From Burkholderiales bacterium (GTDB lineage Bacteria; Pseudomonadota; Gammaproteobacteria; Burkholderiales; Burkholderiaceae_C): 32,335 nt of DNA. A program made the translations under genes and the position numbers. Where the stretch lies: NCBI GenBank assembly GCA_003963075.1, contig RXJV01000159.1, positions 1-32,335 on the forward strand, written 5' to 3'. Under the pieces are notes generated by a model. It was not told the origin of the DNA, ran no database searches, and saw only the letters and a list, made by a program, of their open reading frames with translations. Below, piece by piece: positions 6,894-14,330 of this stretch (the stretch's first letter is position 1; every line of letters starts with the position of its first letter).

Positions 6894-7043
6894 TCCATGG
6901 GGCGACGAATGGCGGTACGTGCTCGGCGCGCGTGTCGGCGGCGCCTTTGGGCTTCAACGCCTTCACGCGCCGTGGCGCGGCGGATGCCGCTCGATCCAAT
7001 CGAGGCATGCCGCTTGAGCGGGCGTTTGGCTTCGGAATGAACA

Positions 7044-7085
7044 ATGAAGCACACGATGAACTTCGACATCCGGGTGATGTCATGA
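7044..7085 (+). other. Short ORF MKHTMNFDIRVMS overlapping the lipase start (unit 2)
   Basis: A 13-codon frame whose stop (TGA 7083-7085) overlaps the lipase ATG at 7082 as ATGA, like the coupled gene pairs elsewhere in the window. The peptide is identical in unit 1. The lipase start has no strong ribosome binding site of its own, which makes coupling plausible but unproven. Confidence 0.35.
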
Positions 7086-8455
7086 CACAGCGAGAGATCA
7101 TGGTTTTGCAACGAGTGAAGATGATTGGACTGACGGTTTTGTCGATCGCGCTAACAGCCTGTGGCGGCGGTGGGCCGTCGGACAGTTCGACCCAGCGCGG
7201 GGCGTTGCTGGAAGCCGTGACCACCGAGCAGTGGACTGCTGCCAGGTTGAAGTCCGCCATTGATGCCGCGCAATCGGGTGAGCTGCTGGGGGTTCCGCGC
7301 TGCGACGTGCAGTTGCGCCACATCCGCTATCGGACGCTCAACCCTGCAGGCCGGCCTGCCACGGCCGCCGCGGCCTTGATGCTGCCTCAGGGTAGCGATC
7401 CGGCCTGTCGCGGCGCGCGGCCGCAGTTGCTTTACGCGCACGGCACCAGTGAAGACAAGGCCCTTGACCTCGCGAACACAAAGACCTCGGCAATGGGCGA
7501 CACGCTACTGCTGATGGCTGCATTCGCCACCCAGGGCATCATCGTGATTGCGCCCAACATGCAGGGCTACGAGGGTTCGGATCAGGACTACCACCCCTAC
7601 CTGAACGCGGAGGCCCAGGCGGTCGACATGATCGACGCCGTGCGCGCCGGCAAGCGGGCGGTGCAGCAGGAGTCGTCGATCAGCCTGGGCTCGCAGCTCT
7701 TTCTGGCGGGCTATTCCGAGGGCGGTCATGTCGCGTTGGCCACGCAGCGGGTGATCGAGCGGGACCATGCCGCCGAGTTGCCGCTGGCGGCCGTCGTGCC
7801 GATGTCGGGGCCTTACAACCTGGTCGGCTTCGCCGACCAGATCTTCGGGGGCGGTCCAGTCAACGATGGCGCGACGATGTTTGCGCCGCTGCTGATCAAC
7901 GGCTACCAGCGGAGCGATGGCGACATCTACCAGCAGCCCGGAGACGTTTACCAGCCGGCGTTCGCCAGTACCGCGGCCGGGCTGTTGCCCAGCCAGAGCT
8001 CGTTGGCCGAGCTGCAGCGCGCCGGTCGGCTGCCGTCACCGGATGAGAACTTCAGCCGGCTGTTCGGGCCGGGTGGCTTGATCAATGACAGTTTCCGGCA
8101 GGCATTTCCCGGGTCCAAGCTGCGCCAGGCCATGCAGAAAAACACCCTGCTCGGCTTCACGCCCAAGGCGCCGCTGACGCTGTGCGGAGGGGCTGCCGAT
8201 CCGGTGGTGTTCTTTGCCGTCAACACCGTCGCCTTGCAGGCGGACCTGAGCGGCCGCGGCATCAAGGTGCCGGTCTGGAACATTGAGGACCGCGCGTCGC
8301 TGCCCGTCGGGCCGGGCGGTGATCGGCCCTATGGGTGGTTCGATCAGGTTCGAACCGCGGTTGGTGGCGCTGACGCGCTCAAGCCCACGTACCACGAAGT
8401 TGTCGCCTTCGCCTGTGCCAGCCTGGCGCAGCAGTACTTCCTCTCGCTGCGCTGA
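7082..8455 (+). CDS. Lipase-like alpha/beta-hydrolase lipoprotein
   Basis: 457 aa from ATG 7082 (ATG 7100 is also possible; both have weak ribosome sites). The signal peptide ends at lipobox ALTAC (Cys27), followed by a Gly/Ser linker GGGGPSDSS. The catalytic part resembles secretory lipases of the LIP family (PF03583-like): oxyanion-region LLYAHGTSED, nucleophile elbow GYSEGG (Ser212), acid in LCGGAADPV (Asp373) and PTYHEV (His438). Expected location is the outer membrane or periplasm, hydrolysing esters or lipids; the substrate is unknown. It lies downstream of two DUF4019 genes. The 5' 149 nt of this gene were duplicated upstream and survive as a broken copy at 6156-6308. Confidence 0.85.
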   Translation: MTQREIMVLQRVKMIGLTVLSIALTACGGGGPSDSSTQRGALLEAVTTEQWTAARLKSAIDAAQSGELLGVPRCDVQLRHIRYRTLNPAGRPATAAAALMLPQGSDPACRGARPQLLYAHGTSEDKALDLANTKTSAMGDTLLLMAAFATQGIIVIAPNMQGYEGSDQDYHPYLNAEAQAVDMIDAVRAGKRAVQQESSISLGSQLFLAGYSEGGHVALATQRVIERDHAAELPLAAVVPMSGPYNLVGFADQIFGGGPVNDGATMFAPLLINGYQRSDGDIYQQPGDVYQPAFASTAAGLLPSQSSLAELQRAGRLPSPDENFSRLFGPGGLINDSFRQAFPGSKLRQAMQKNTLLGFTPKAPLTLCGGAADPVVFFAVNTVALQADLSGRGIKVPVWNIEDRASLPVGPGGDRPYGWFDQVRTAVGGADALKPTYHEVVAFACASLAQQYFLSLR

Positions 8456-8482
8456 GACGGACCTAGCCGCGCCACGCGGCGC

Positions 8483-8923
8483 TTATCGGCAGTGCATCGG
8501 AATCGTGACCGGCCCGTCGTTGACCAGGTGCACCTGCATGTCGGCGCCGAACTCGCCGCTGGCGACGACCGGGTGCAGTCTGCGGGCGACGGCCAGCGTG
8601 TGCTCGTAGAGGTGCCGGCCCCATGCCGCCGGTGCCGCGCCGGAAAAGCTGGGTCGGTTGCCGCCCGAGGTGTCGGCCGCCAGCGTGAACTGGCTGACGA
8701 TCAGCAGGCCGCCGCCCACGTCCTGCAGGCTGAGGTTCATCTTGCCCGCCACATCGCTGAAGACGCGCAGCTTCAGCACCTTGGCGATCAGCTTGTCGGC
8801 GCTGGCCTCGGTGTCATCGGGCTCGGCGCAGACCAGCATCAGCAGGCCCGGGCCGATGGCGCCGACGGTGCGGCCGGCGATGTCCACGCGTGCCTCGCGA
8901 ACGCGCTGCAGCAGGGCGATCAC
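8483..8923 (-). CDS. dtd: D-aminoacyl-tRNA deacylase
   Basis: 146 aa. It removes D-amino acids (and glycine mischarged on tRNA-Ala) from tRNA in the cytoplasm, acting as a dimer. The family signatures are complete: the [17 protein letters not shown] active-site segment, the C-terminal NDGPVTI containing the Gly-Pro motif, and the start [12 protein letters not shown]. The GTG start at 8923 is chosen because family members begin MIALLQRV and because it overlaps the stop of the metal transporter gene (GTGA). It is convergent with the lipase gene; the 27-nt gap holds a small stem (GCCGCG/CGCGGC, 8466-8480) without a T-run. Confidence 0.95.
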   Translation of the reverse strand: MIALLQRVREARVDIAGRTVGAIGPGLLMLVCAEPDDTEASADKLIAKVLKLRVFSDVAGKMNLSLQDVGGGLLIVSQFTLAADTSGGNRPSFSGAAPAAWGRHLYEHTLAVARRLHPVVASGEFGADMQVHLVNDGPVTIPMHCR

Positions 8924-9813
8924 TTCAGGTCCTTGGGGTCGTCGAAATGGGCTTCCACGTCCATCGGCAGCAGCTGGATGCTGGCGCGCAGGCCGGGCAC
9001 CGCGCTCATCAGCGCCTGCTCGACCGAGGTGCGCAGCGCCGCCGCGCGGCCCAGCGTCCAGGACGATGGCATGTGCATGTGCATGTCCACGAAGCGGCGC
9101 TGGCCGGCCACGCGGCTGGTGATGTGGTCGAAGCGGAGGGTGTTCGGATGGCGGAAGTCGTCCAGCACGGCCTGCACGCGCGCGAGGCTGTCGGCGTCCA
9201 AGGCCTCGTCCATCAACGCGTGCGTGGACTCGTGCAGCAGATGCACGCCCTCGCGCAGCACGTTGAGCGCCACAAGCACCGCCAGCAGCGGGTCCAGCCA
9301 TTGCCAGCCGGTCGCCATCACGCCCAGCAGGCCGACGACGACGCCGGCCGAGGTCCAGACGTCGGTGATCAGGTGGCGGGCATCGCCCTCCAGCGCCACT
9401 GAACGCGCCTCGCGGGCCTTGCGCAGCATCGCGAAGGCCAGGGCCCCATTCAGCGCCGAGCTGACGATGGCGAGCCCGACGCCCAGGCCGATGGACTCCA
9501 GCGGCTCCGGGTGCCGCCAATGCTCGTAGGCACCCCAGAAGATGCCCAGGCTGGCGGCAATGATCAGGATGCCCTCGAAGCCGCTAGAGAAATACTCCGC
9601 CTTGTGGTGGCCGTAGGGGTGCTCGGCATCCGGCGGCTGGGCCGCGAGCGTGACCATCGCGAGTGCGAACACGGCGCCTGCAAGGTTGACCAGCGACTCC
9701 AGCGCATCCGCCGCCAGGCTGACCGACCCGGTCCACCACCAGGCTGCGGTCTTCAGCGCGATGGTGACGAGGGCGGTGACGACGGAGAGCTTGAGATAGG
9801 CGCTGGCTTGCAT
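8920..9813 (-). CDS. Cation diffusion facilitator (CDF) family metal transporter
   Basis: 297-aa inner-membrane divalent-cation exporter with about six membrane helices and a cytoplasmic ferredoxin-like C-terminal domain (about 205-290) rich in His/Asp, including [12 protein letters not shown]. The helix-5 metal pair is present (His147 and Asp151 in ARHLITDVW). On helix 2 the usual Asp/His-x3-Asp pair reads Glu39-x3-Asn43 (DALESLVN), a variant that I recall from a large proteobacterial CDF subgroup. The metal is therefore not predictable from the classical Zn/Fe or Mn codes. It overlaps dtd by 4 nt. Start ATG 9813, weak ribosome site. Confidence 0.9.
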   Translation of the reverse strand: MQASAYLKLSVVTALVTIALKTAAWWWTGSVSLAADALESLVNLAGAVFALAMVTLAAQPPDAEHPYGHHKAEYFSSGFEGILIIAASLGIFWGAYEHWRHPEPLESIGLGVGLAIVSSALNGALAFAMLRKAREARSVALEGDARHLITDVWTSAGVVVGLLGVMATGWQWLDPLLAVLVALNVLREGVHLLHESTHALMDEALDADSLARVQAVLDDFRHPNTLRFDHITSRVAGQRRFVDMHMHMPSSWTLGRAAALRTSVEQALMSAVPGLRASIQLLPMDVEAHFDDPKDLK

Positions 9814-9850
9814 GGCGGCATTGTCGTGCCGCGATGCGGGGCCTGTGCAG

Positions 9851-9916
9851 GGGCGCGTGCTTGGGCGCGTGTGTGGGCCCGTTCGTGAGCCCGTTTGCGA
9901 GCCGGTTCACGAGCTC
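9851..9916. repeat. Degenerate 12-bp tandem repeat, 5.5 units
   Basis: Units begin at 9851, 9863, 9875, 9887, 9899 and 9911 (half): GGGCGCGTGCTT, GGGCGCGTGTGT, GGGCCCGTTCGT, GAGCCCGTTTGC, GAGCCGGTTCAC, GAGCTC. Consensus GRGCNCGTKYKY. It occupies the gap between the divergent CDF transporter and argB genes, just upstream of a TAGAAT hexamer. It may bind a regulator or be a slipped-strand expansion. Confidence 0.7.
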
Positions 9917-9919
9917 TTC

Positions 9920-9926
9920 CTAGAAT
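9920..9926 (+). promoter_or_regulatory. CTAGAAT, candidate -10 element of argB
   Basis: TAGAAT (9921-9926) differs from TATAAT at one position and lies 27 nt before the argB ATG. The same CTAGAAT heptamer precedes tatA, petA and the tRNA gene in this window. The best -35-like hexamer (TTGCGA, 9895-9900) is 20 nt away, longer than ideal. Confidence 0.4.
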
Positions 9927-9953
9927 GGGCGCCACCGAACCGGAGCCCTGCGC

Positions 9954-10859
9954 ATGACCACCTCCCACACCCCCGACCTGGCCCATATCGCCCCGCGCGA
10001 GAAGGCCGAGATCCTCTCCCAGGCGCTGCCCTACATCCGCAAGTTCCACGGCAAGACCATCGTCATCAAGTACGGCGGCAACGCGATGACCGACCCCGAG
10101 CTGCAGCAGGACTTCGCCGAGGATGTGGTGCTGCTCAAGCTGGTGGGCCTGAACCCGGTCGTCGTGCACGGCGGCGGCCCGCAGATCGAGGATGCGCTGA
10201 ACAAGCTCGGCAAGAAGGGCCACTTCATCCAGGGCATGCGCGTTACAGACGCCGAGACCATGGGCGTCGTCGAGTGGGTGCTTGCCGGCGAGGTGCAGCA
10301 GGACATCGTCGGCCTGATCAATGCTGCCGGCGGCAAGGCGGTGGGCCTGACCGGCCGTGACGGCGGCATGATCCGCGCCAAGCAGCTCAAGATGCTGGAC
10401 AAGGACGACCCGAGCAAGGAGCACGACATCGGCCAGGTGGGCGACATCGTCTCCATCGACCCGAGCGTCGTGAAGGCGCTGCAGGACGACCAGTTCATCC
10501 CCGTCGTCAGCCCGATCGGCTTCGGCGAGACCAACGAGAGCTACAACATCAATGCCGACGTCGTCGCGGCCAAGCTCGCCACCGTGCTGCAGGCCGAGAA
10601 GCTGCTGATGCTGACCAATATCCGCGGCGTGCTCGACAAGCAGGGCGAGCTGCTGACCGAGCTGACGCCGCGCCGCATCGACGAGCTGGTCGAAGACGGC
10701 ACGATCAGCGGCGGCATGATCCCCAAGATTGCAGGCGCCATTGACGCGGCCAAGAGCGGCGTGAATGCCGTGCACATCATCGACGGCCGTGTGCCGCATG
10801 CGATGCTGCTGGAAGTGCTGACCGACCAGGCCTACGGCACGATGATCTCGTCGCGGTGA
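9954..10859 (+). CDS. argB: Acetylglutamate kinase
   Basis: 301 aa, second step of arginine synthesis: ATP-dependent phosphorylation of N-acetylglutamate. Seen: KYGGNAM near residue 39 (catalytic Lys), [10 protein letters not shown] (about 78-87, substrate loop), [22 protein letters not shown] and GGMIPKI. The N-terminal stretch [17 protein letters not shown] matches the extra helix found in arginine-sensitive hexameric enzymes, so feedback inhibition by arginine is likely (inference). ATG 9954 follows CGGAGCCCTGCGC, a usable Shine-Dalgarno. It is followed after 7 nt by a HAD nucleotidase gene, an arrangement I recall as common in Burkholderiales. Confidence 0.97.
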   Translation: MTTSHTPDLAHIAPREKAEILSQALPYIRKFHGKTIVIKYGGNAMTDPELQQDFAEDVVLLKLVGLNPVVVHGGGPQIEDALNKLGKKGHFIQGMRVTDAETMGVVEWVLAGEVQQDIVGLINAAGGKAVGLTGRDGGMIRAKQLKMLDKDDPSKEHDIGQVGDIVSIDPSVVKALQDDQFIPVVSPIGFGETNESYNINADVVAAKLATVLQAEKLLMLTNIRGVLDKQGELLTELTPRRIDELVEDGTISGGMIPKIAGAIDAAKSGVNAVHIIDGRVPHAMLLEVLTDQAYGTMISSR

Positions 10860-10866
10860 TCGCCCG

Positions 10867-11547
10867 GTGACGCCCCGCGACCGCGTCTGGCTGTTCGACC
10901 TCGACGACACCCTGCACAACGCCTCGCACCGCGCGTTCCGGGAACTGAACGCGTCGATGACGGCCTATATCGAAACCCACCTCGGCCTGACGACGGACGA
11001 GGCCGTCGACCTGAGGCACCGCTACTGGATCCGCTATGGCGCGACGCTGACCGGGCTGCAGCGCCACCATGGCATCAAGCCCGCGCATTTCCTGCACGAG
11101 ACCCACCGGCTGCCGGGCCTGGAGGCGCATCTGCACGGCCATGCCCATGATCTGGCCGCATTGCGCCGGCTGCCCGGCCGCAAATTCCTGATGACCAATG
11201 CGCCGCGGGCCTATGCCGAGCGGGTGCTGGCCGCCATCGGCCTGAGCGCGGCCTTCGAGGGCCTGATCTGCATCGAGGACATGGCCTGCTTCGGTCACTC
11301 CCGCCCCAAGCCGGATGCGCGCATGTTCCGCATCGTGCTGGCCCGGCTGGGCCTGCGGCCGGAGCGCTGCGTGCTGGTCGAAGACACCCTGGTTCACCAG
11401 AAGACCGCCCATCAACTCGGCATGGCCACCGTGTGGATGCAGCGCTGGCTGCGCCGGGCCGGTGCCGCGCGTCTGCACCGGCGCCCGGTGTATGTGGGCC
11501 GGCGGGTCGGCTCACTGGCGGCGCTGGCACGGGCCCCCCACTTCTGA
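10867..11547 (+). CDS. HAD-family hydrolase, probable pyrimidine 5'-nucleotidase
   Basis: 226 aa, GTG start 7 nt after argB. HAD motif I is DLDDTLHN (nucleophile Asp11, acid Asp13), motif II has Thr110 (LMTNAP), motif III Lys148 (RPKPDARMF) and motif IV Glu172-Asp173 (LVEDTLVH). The helical cap (about 20-95) fits the SDT1/pyrimidine 5'-nucleotidase-like subfamily, which dephosphorylates pyrimidine nucleotides. In related genomes it is typically found between argB and slmA. Here an extra regulator gene lies between it and slmA. The Arg-rich C-terminus (WLRRAGAARLHRRPVYVGRR) may be an extension of the usual fold. Confidence 0.88.
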   Translation: MTPRDRVWLFDLDDTLHNASHRAFRELNASMTAYIETHLGLTTDEAVDLRHRYWIRYGATLTGLQRHHGIKPAHFLHETHRLPGLEAHLHGHAHDLAALRRLPGRKFLMTNAPRAYAERVLAAIGLSAAFEGLICIEDMACFGHSRPKPDARMFRIVLARLGLRPERCVLVEDTLVHQKTAHQLGMATVWMQRWLRRAGAARLHRRPVYVGRRVGSLAALARAPHF

Positions 11548-11624
11548 AGCCCGGCCTGCCGTGACGGCGCGGCGTTCTCGGCCGAGAATCAGTGCTTCGG
11601 GTTTTGAAGAGTCCATCTCAAGGC

Positions 11625-12320
11625 ATGACTCCGTTTTCGGTCCTGATCGTCGAAGACCAAGCCCGCTTCCGGGATGCGTTCACCCATGCCCTCGGCAGCG
11701 TGCCCGACATCGAACTGCTGGGCATTGCGCCCGACCTGCCCCAGGGCCGGCGCATGTTCGACCAACTGCAGCCCGATGTGCTGCTGGTGGACCTGGACCT
11801 GCCCGGTGGCAGCGGCATCGAGCTGATCCGCCACGCGGCGCAGACGCGGCCCCAGTGCGAGGTGATGGTGATTTCCGTGTTCGGCGATGAGCAGCATGTC
11901 GTTGCCAGCATCGAGGCGGGCGCCACCGGCTATCTGCTGAAGGACAGCCTGGCGCTGGACCTGCCTGGCCAGTTGCGCTCGCTGCGCGCGGGCGGCAGCC
12001 CGATCAGCCCGGTGATCGCGCGGCGGCTGCTGGTGCGGCTGGCGCCGGGTGCGCCGGGTGCGCAGGGGGGGCAAGGCCCGTCGCCCGAGGCCATGGCCGC
12101 TGCGCTGACGGACGAGGAGGTGGTGGCCCTGTCCGAGCAGGAGTCGCGCGTGCTGCACCTCGCGGCCAAGGGCTTCACCTTCGACGAGATCGCGCAGTTC
12201 ATGCAGGTCTCGCCGCACACGGTGATGACCTATGTGAAACGGGTCTACCGCAAGCTGCATGTGCGCTCCAAGGTGGAGGCGATCTACGAGGCGCGGCGCC
12301 TGGGCTGGCTGAGGGACTGA
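11625..12320 (+). CDS. NarL/LuxR-type response regulator (orphan)
   Basis: 231 aa. The receiver domain has Glu10/Asp11, phospho-acceptor Asp56 (VLLVDLDLPGGSG) and Lys106 (GYLLKDSLA). A linker rich in Gly, Ala and Pro (APGAPGAQGGQGPSPEA) precedes a LuxR-type helix-turn-helix from about residue 165 (LSEQESRVLHLAAKGFTFDE onward, then SPHTVMTYVKRVYRKLHVRS). ATG 11625 is preferred over GTG 11592 because MTPFSVLIVED is the normal family start and AAGG precedes it. No kinase gene is adjacent, so the partner is encoded elsewhere. It interrupts the usual argB - nucleotidase - slmA order, which suggests an insertion in this lineage. Confidence 0.92.
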   Translation: MTPFSVLIVEDQARFRDAFTHALGSVPDIELLGIAPDLPQGRRMFDQLQPDVLLVDLDLPGGSGIELIRHAAQTRPQCEVMVISVFGDEQHVVASIEAGATGYLLKDSLALDLPGQLRSLRAGGSPISPVIARRLLVRLAPGAPGAQGGQGPSPEAMAAALTDEEVVALSEQESRVLHLAAKGFTFDEIAQFMQVSPHTVMTYVKRVYRKLHVRSKVEAIYEARRLGWLRD

Positions 12321-12374
12321 GTTGGCCCACCCGCGGCGCGCTTCGCACGCCCGCTCATGGGGGCTGTCGAAGGA

Positions 12375-12391
12375 CAAGGCCTGTGGCCTTG
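12375..12391. promoter_or_regulatory. Short perfect hairpin upstream of slmA
   Basis: CAAGGCC (12375-12381) and GGCCTTG (12385-12391) form a 7-bp stem with a TGT loop in the 147-nt gap before slmA. No T-run follows, so it is not a typical intrinsic terminator for the regulator gene. It could be an operator or an mRNA structure. Confidence 0.35.
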
Positions 12392-12467
12392 GCAACTGCC
12401 AGCGGCCCGGCACAGCCGGTTCCACGCCCGTCACGCGGTCAGGCACTCTTGCGGCAAGATCGGCCTC

Positions 12468-13103
12468 GTGAACACCGAACCCACACCCGACGCCGCCGCC
12501 CGGTCTGCCGCATCGCCCAGGAAGCGCCCCAAGCCGGGCGAGCGCCGCACCCAGATCCTGCAGGTGCTGGCCGGCATGCTGGAGCAGCCCGGTGCCGAGC
12601 GCATCACGACCGCCGCGCTGGCGGCGCGGCTGGATGTCAGCGAGGCGGCGCTGTACCGCCACTTCGCCAGCAAGGCGCAGATGTTCGAGGCGCTGATCGA
12701 TTTCATCGAGACCAGCGTGTTCGGCATGGTCAACCAGATCGCCGACAACCCGCTTCCGCTGCCGCCGCCGGGCAAGGCGGCGCGTATCGCCAGCGTCATC
12801 CTGCAGTTCGGCGAGAAGAACCCGGGCATGACGCGCGTGATGGTCGGCGACGCGCTGGTCTTCGAGAACGAGCGCCTGACGGCGCGCGTCAACCAGCTGT
12901 TCGACCGCGTCGAGTCGGTGCTGCGCCAGGTGCTGCGCGCGGCGGCCGAGGCCCAGGGCTGCACGGCGCCCACGGCCCAGGCCCAGGTGCAGGCCTCGGT
13001 GCTGGTGAGCTTTGTGATCGGGCGGCTGCAGCGCTACGCCCGCTCCGGCTTCAAGCGTCTGCCCTGCGACCAGCTGGACGCGGCGCTGCGGCTGTTGGCC
13101 TAG
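12468..13103 (+). CDS. slmA: Nucleoid occlusion factor SlmA (TetR family)
   Basis: 211 aa from GTG 12468. SlmA binds specific chromosomal sites and blocks FtsZ ring formation over the nucleoid. Recognition rests on GERRTQILQVLAGMLEQPGA, then RITTAALAARLDVSEAALYR with HFASKAQMFEALIDFIE (DNA-binding helices about 45-75), and FGEKNPGMTRVMVGDALVFE in the middle, all characteristic of SlmA rather than generic TetR regulators. An earlier in-frame ATG (12357) would add 37 unlike residues. The N-terminal Ala/Pro/Arg-rich stretch is common in the betaproteobacterial form. It is convergent with the pseudoprotease gene, with a 16-nt gap. Confidence 0.93.
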   Translation: MNTEPTPDAAARSAASPRKRPKPGERRTQILQVLAGMLEQPGAERITTAALAARLDVSEAALYRHFASKAQMFEALIDFIETSVFGMVNQIADNPLPLPPPGKAARIASVILQFGEKNPGMTRVMVGDALVFENERLTARVNQLFDRVESVLRQVLRAAAEAQGCTAPTAQAQVQASVLVSFVIGRLQRYARSGFKRLPCDQLDAALRLLA

Positions 13104-13119
13104 GACTGGTGGGCCGGCC

Positions 13120-14325
13120 CTAGTGGCCCAGGACCTGCAGCGTGAAGGGCAGGGCCAGCTCGTAGAGGCGGTCGGGCTCCATCCTGGCCGCCTGCTCCGC
13201 GGTGGGCAGCCCGCTCAGCGCCGCATCCCCAGTCGCCAGCAGCCGGCTGAGCGGCAGGAGCTGAGGGGGCTGGCCGGTGGGCATCAGCGCGATGCCGATC
13301 AGCCGCCCGGCGTTGTCCAGCACCGGCCCGCCCGGGGTGCCGTGAGGCAGATCAAAGCCCAGGGCCTGGGCTTCGCGGCCGACGCGGCCGACGAAGCCCG
13401 AGCGCAGCGCCGGCCAGGCCGGATCGGCGCTGTCGCTGTCGAGCAGCATGACGGCGGCGGCCGGGCTGCCGGCAAAGGCGTCTCGTGGAGCGCGCGCGAG
13501 CGGCACGGCCGGCAGTGGCGTGGTCAGCCGCAGCAGGCTCAGGCCCAGGGCCGACAGGGCAGGCGTGGTGGGCGTCGGCTCAGCCCGGCGGGTCTGGCCC
13601 AGGCCGTTGCGCACCCAGAACGACTGGCGCGCGCCCAGGCTCTCGGAGGGCACCAGGGCGATGTCGCCATCACCCAGCAGCAGGCCGCTGCCGAGTTGCC
13701 GCGCCTCGGCCGGCGGCAGGGCGTCCGCGGGGCCGCTGGCCACGGGCTGAGGGCGCGGGCCGCGCGACAGCGCGGCGCTGCCGTCCTGCCAGCGCGCCAG
13801 GTCGGCGCGCAGCGCGAGCAGTCGGGGTTGCTCCGGCGCGCGCGCCAGGCCCTGCTCGAGCATGCGGCTTGCGTAGGCGTTCTGCTCGTTCAGCGCCAGC
13901 AGCCAGACGTACAGGGCCAGCGCCTCGGGCTCGTCGGCGTGGCCGACGGCGGCGTGGGCGGCAAAGGCCATGGCCTGGCGGAAGTCTCCGCGCTGCAGCT
14001 GGGCGTGCAGGATCAGCAGCTCGGTGTCGGCGGCATGGCTCATATTGGCCGCTGCCTGGAGGTGGTCCCCGGCGGCATCGGGATCGCCGCGGCGCAGCGC
14101 CGCGCGCGCCGTGTCGAGCAAGGCCCGTCGCTGGGCTTCAGCCGCCGGCGTGAGCCGGCTGCCTTGGTCGTGCTCGTCGTAGACAGCGCCAGAGGAGGGG
14201 GCGGAGGGGGAGGGCGGGGCAGGGGGCGCCGCCGTTGCGCCCTCCAGGCCAAGCACAAAGCACAACGCGGCGAGGCCCGAGAGCCTCGCCGCGCGCGCTG
14301 TGCGGGGTGCACAGCGTGGGGTCAT
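13120..14325 (-). CDS. Exported TPR protein with catalytically dead trypsin-like domain
   Basis: 401 aa. Signal peptide about 1-32 (LSGLAALCFVLGLEGATAA), Pro/Ser-rich linker, helical TPR-like repeats about 60-180, then a trypsin/HtrA-like beta domain from about 210. The three positions of the catalytic triad look lost: GSGLLLGDGDIALVPSESLG (212-231) aligns with the family's GSG...TNxHV segment but has no His; LGLSLLRL (260-267) aligns with DLALLKL but lacks Asp; and GTPGGPV (329-335) stands where GNSGGP is expected, with Pro for the nucleophile Ser. A likely role is binding or scaffolding in the periplasm. The gene starts 5 nt after the nucleotidase stop, so it belongs to the same operon. The triad alignment is by eye. 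Confidence 0.72.
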   Translation of the reverse strand: MTPRCAPRTARAARLSGLAALCFVLGLEGATAAPPAPPSPSAPSSGAVYDEHDQGSRLTPAAEAQRRALLDTARAALRRGDPDAAGDHLQAAANMSHAADTELLILHAQLQRGDFRQAMAFAAHAAVGHADEPEALALYVWLLALNEQNAYASRMLEQGLARAPEQPRLLALRADLARWQDGSAALSRGPRPQPVASGPADALPPAEARQLGSGLLLGDGDIALVPSESLGARQSFWVRNGLGQTRRAEPTPTTPALSALGLSLLRLTTPLPAVPLARAPRDAFAGSPAAAVMLLDSDSADPAWPALRSGFVGRVGREAQALGFDLPHGTPGGPVLDNAGRLIGIALMPTGQPPQLLPLSRLLATGDAALSGLPTAEQAARMEPDRLYELALPFTLQVLGH

Positions 14326-14330
14326 GTCGG

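Larger units (their letters stand above)
6307..7230 (+). repeat. Tandem duplication, unit 2
   Basis: Second copy of 5366-6304. It begins with the lipoprotein 3' remnant, contains DUF4019 copy B and ends inside the intact lipase gene, where homology to unit 1 stops at the shared GAGCA. Identity is high in the leader and in the spacer, and much lower over the last two thirds of the DUF4019 gene. Confidence 0.93.
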
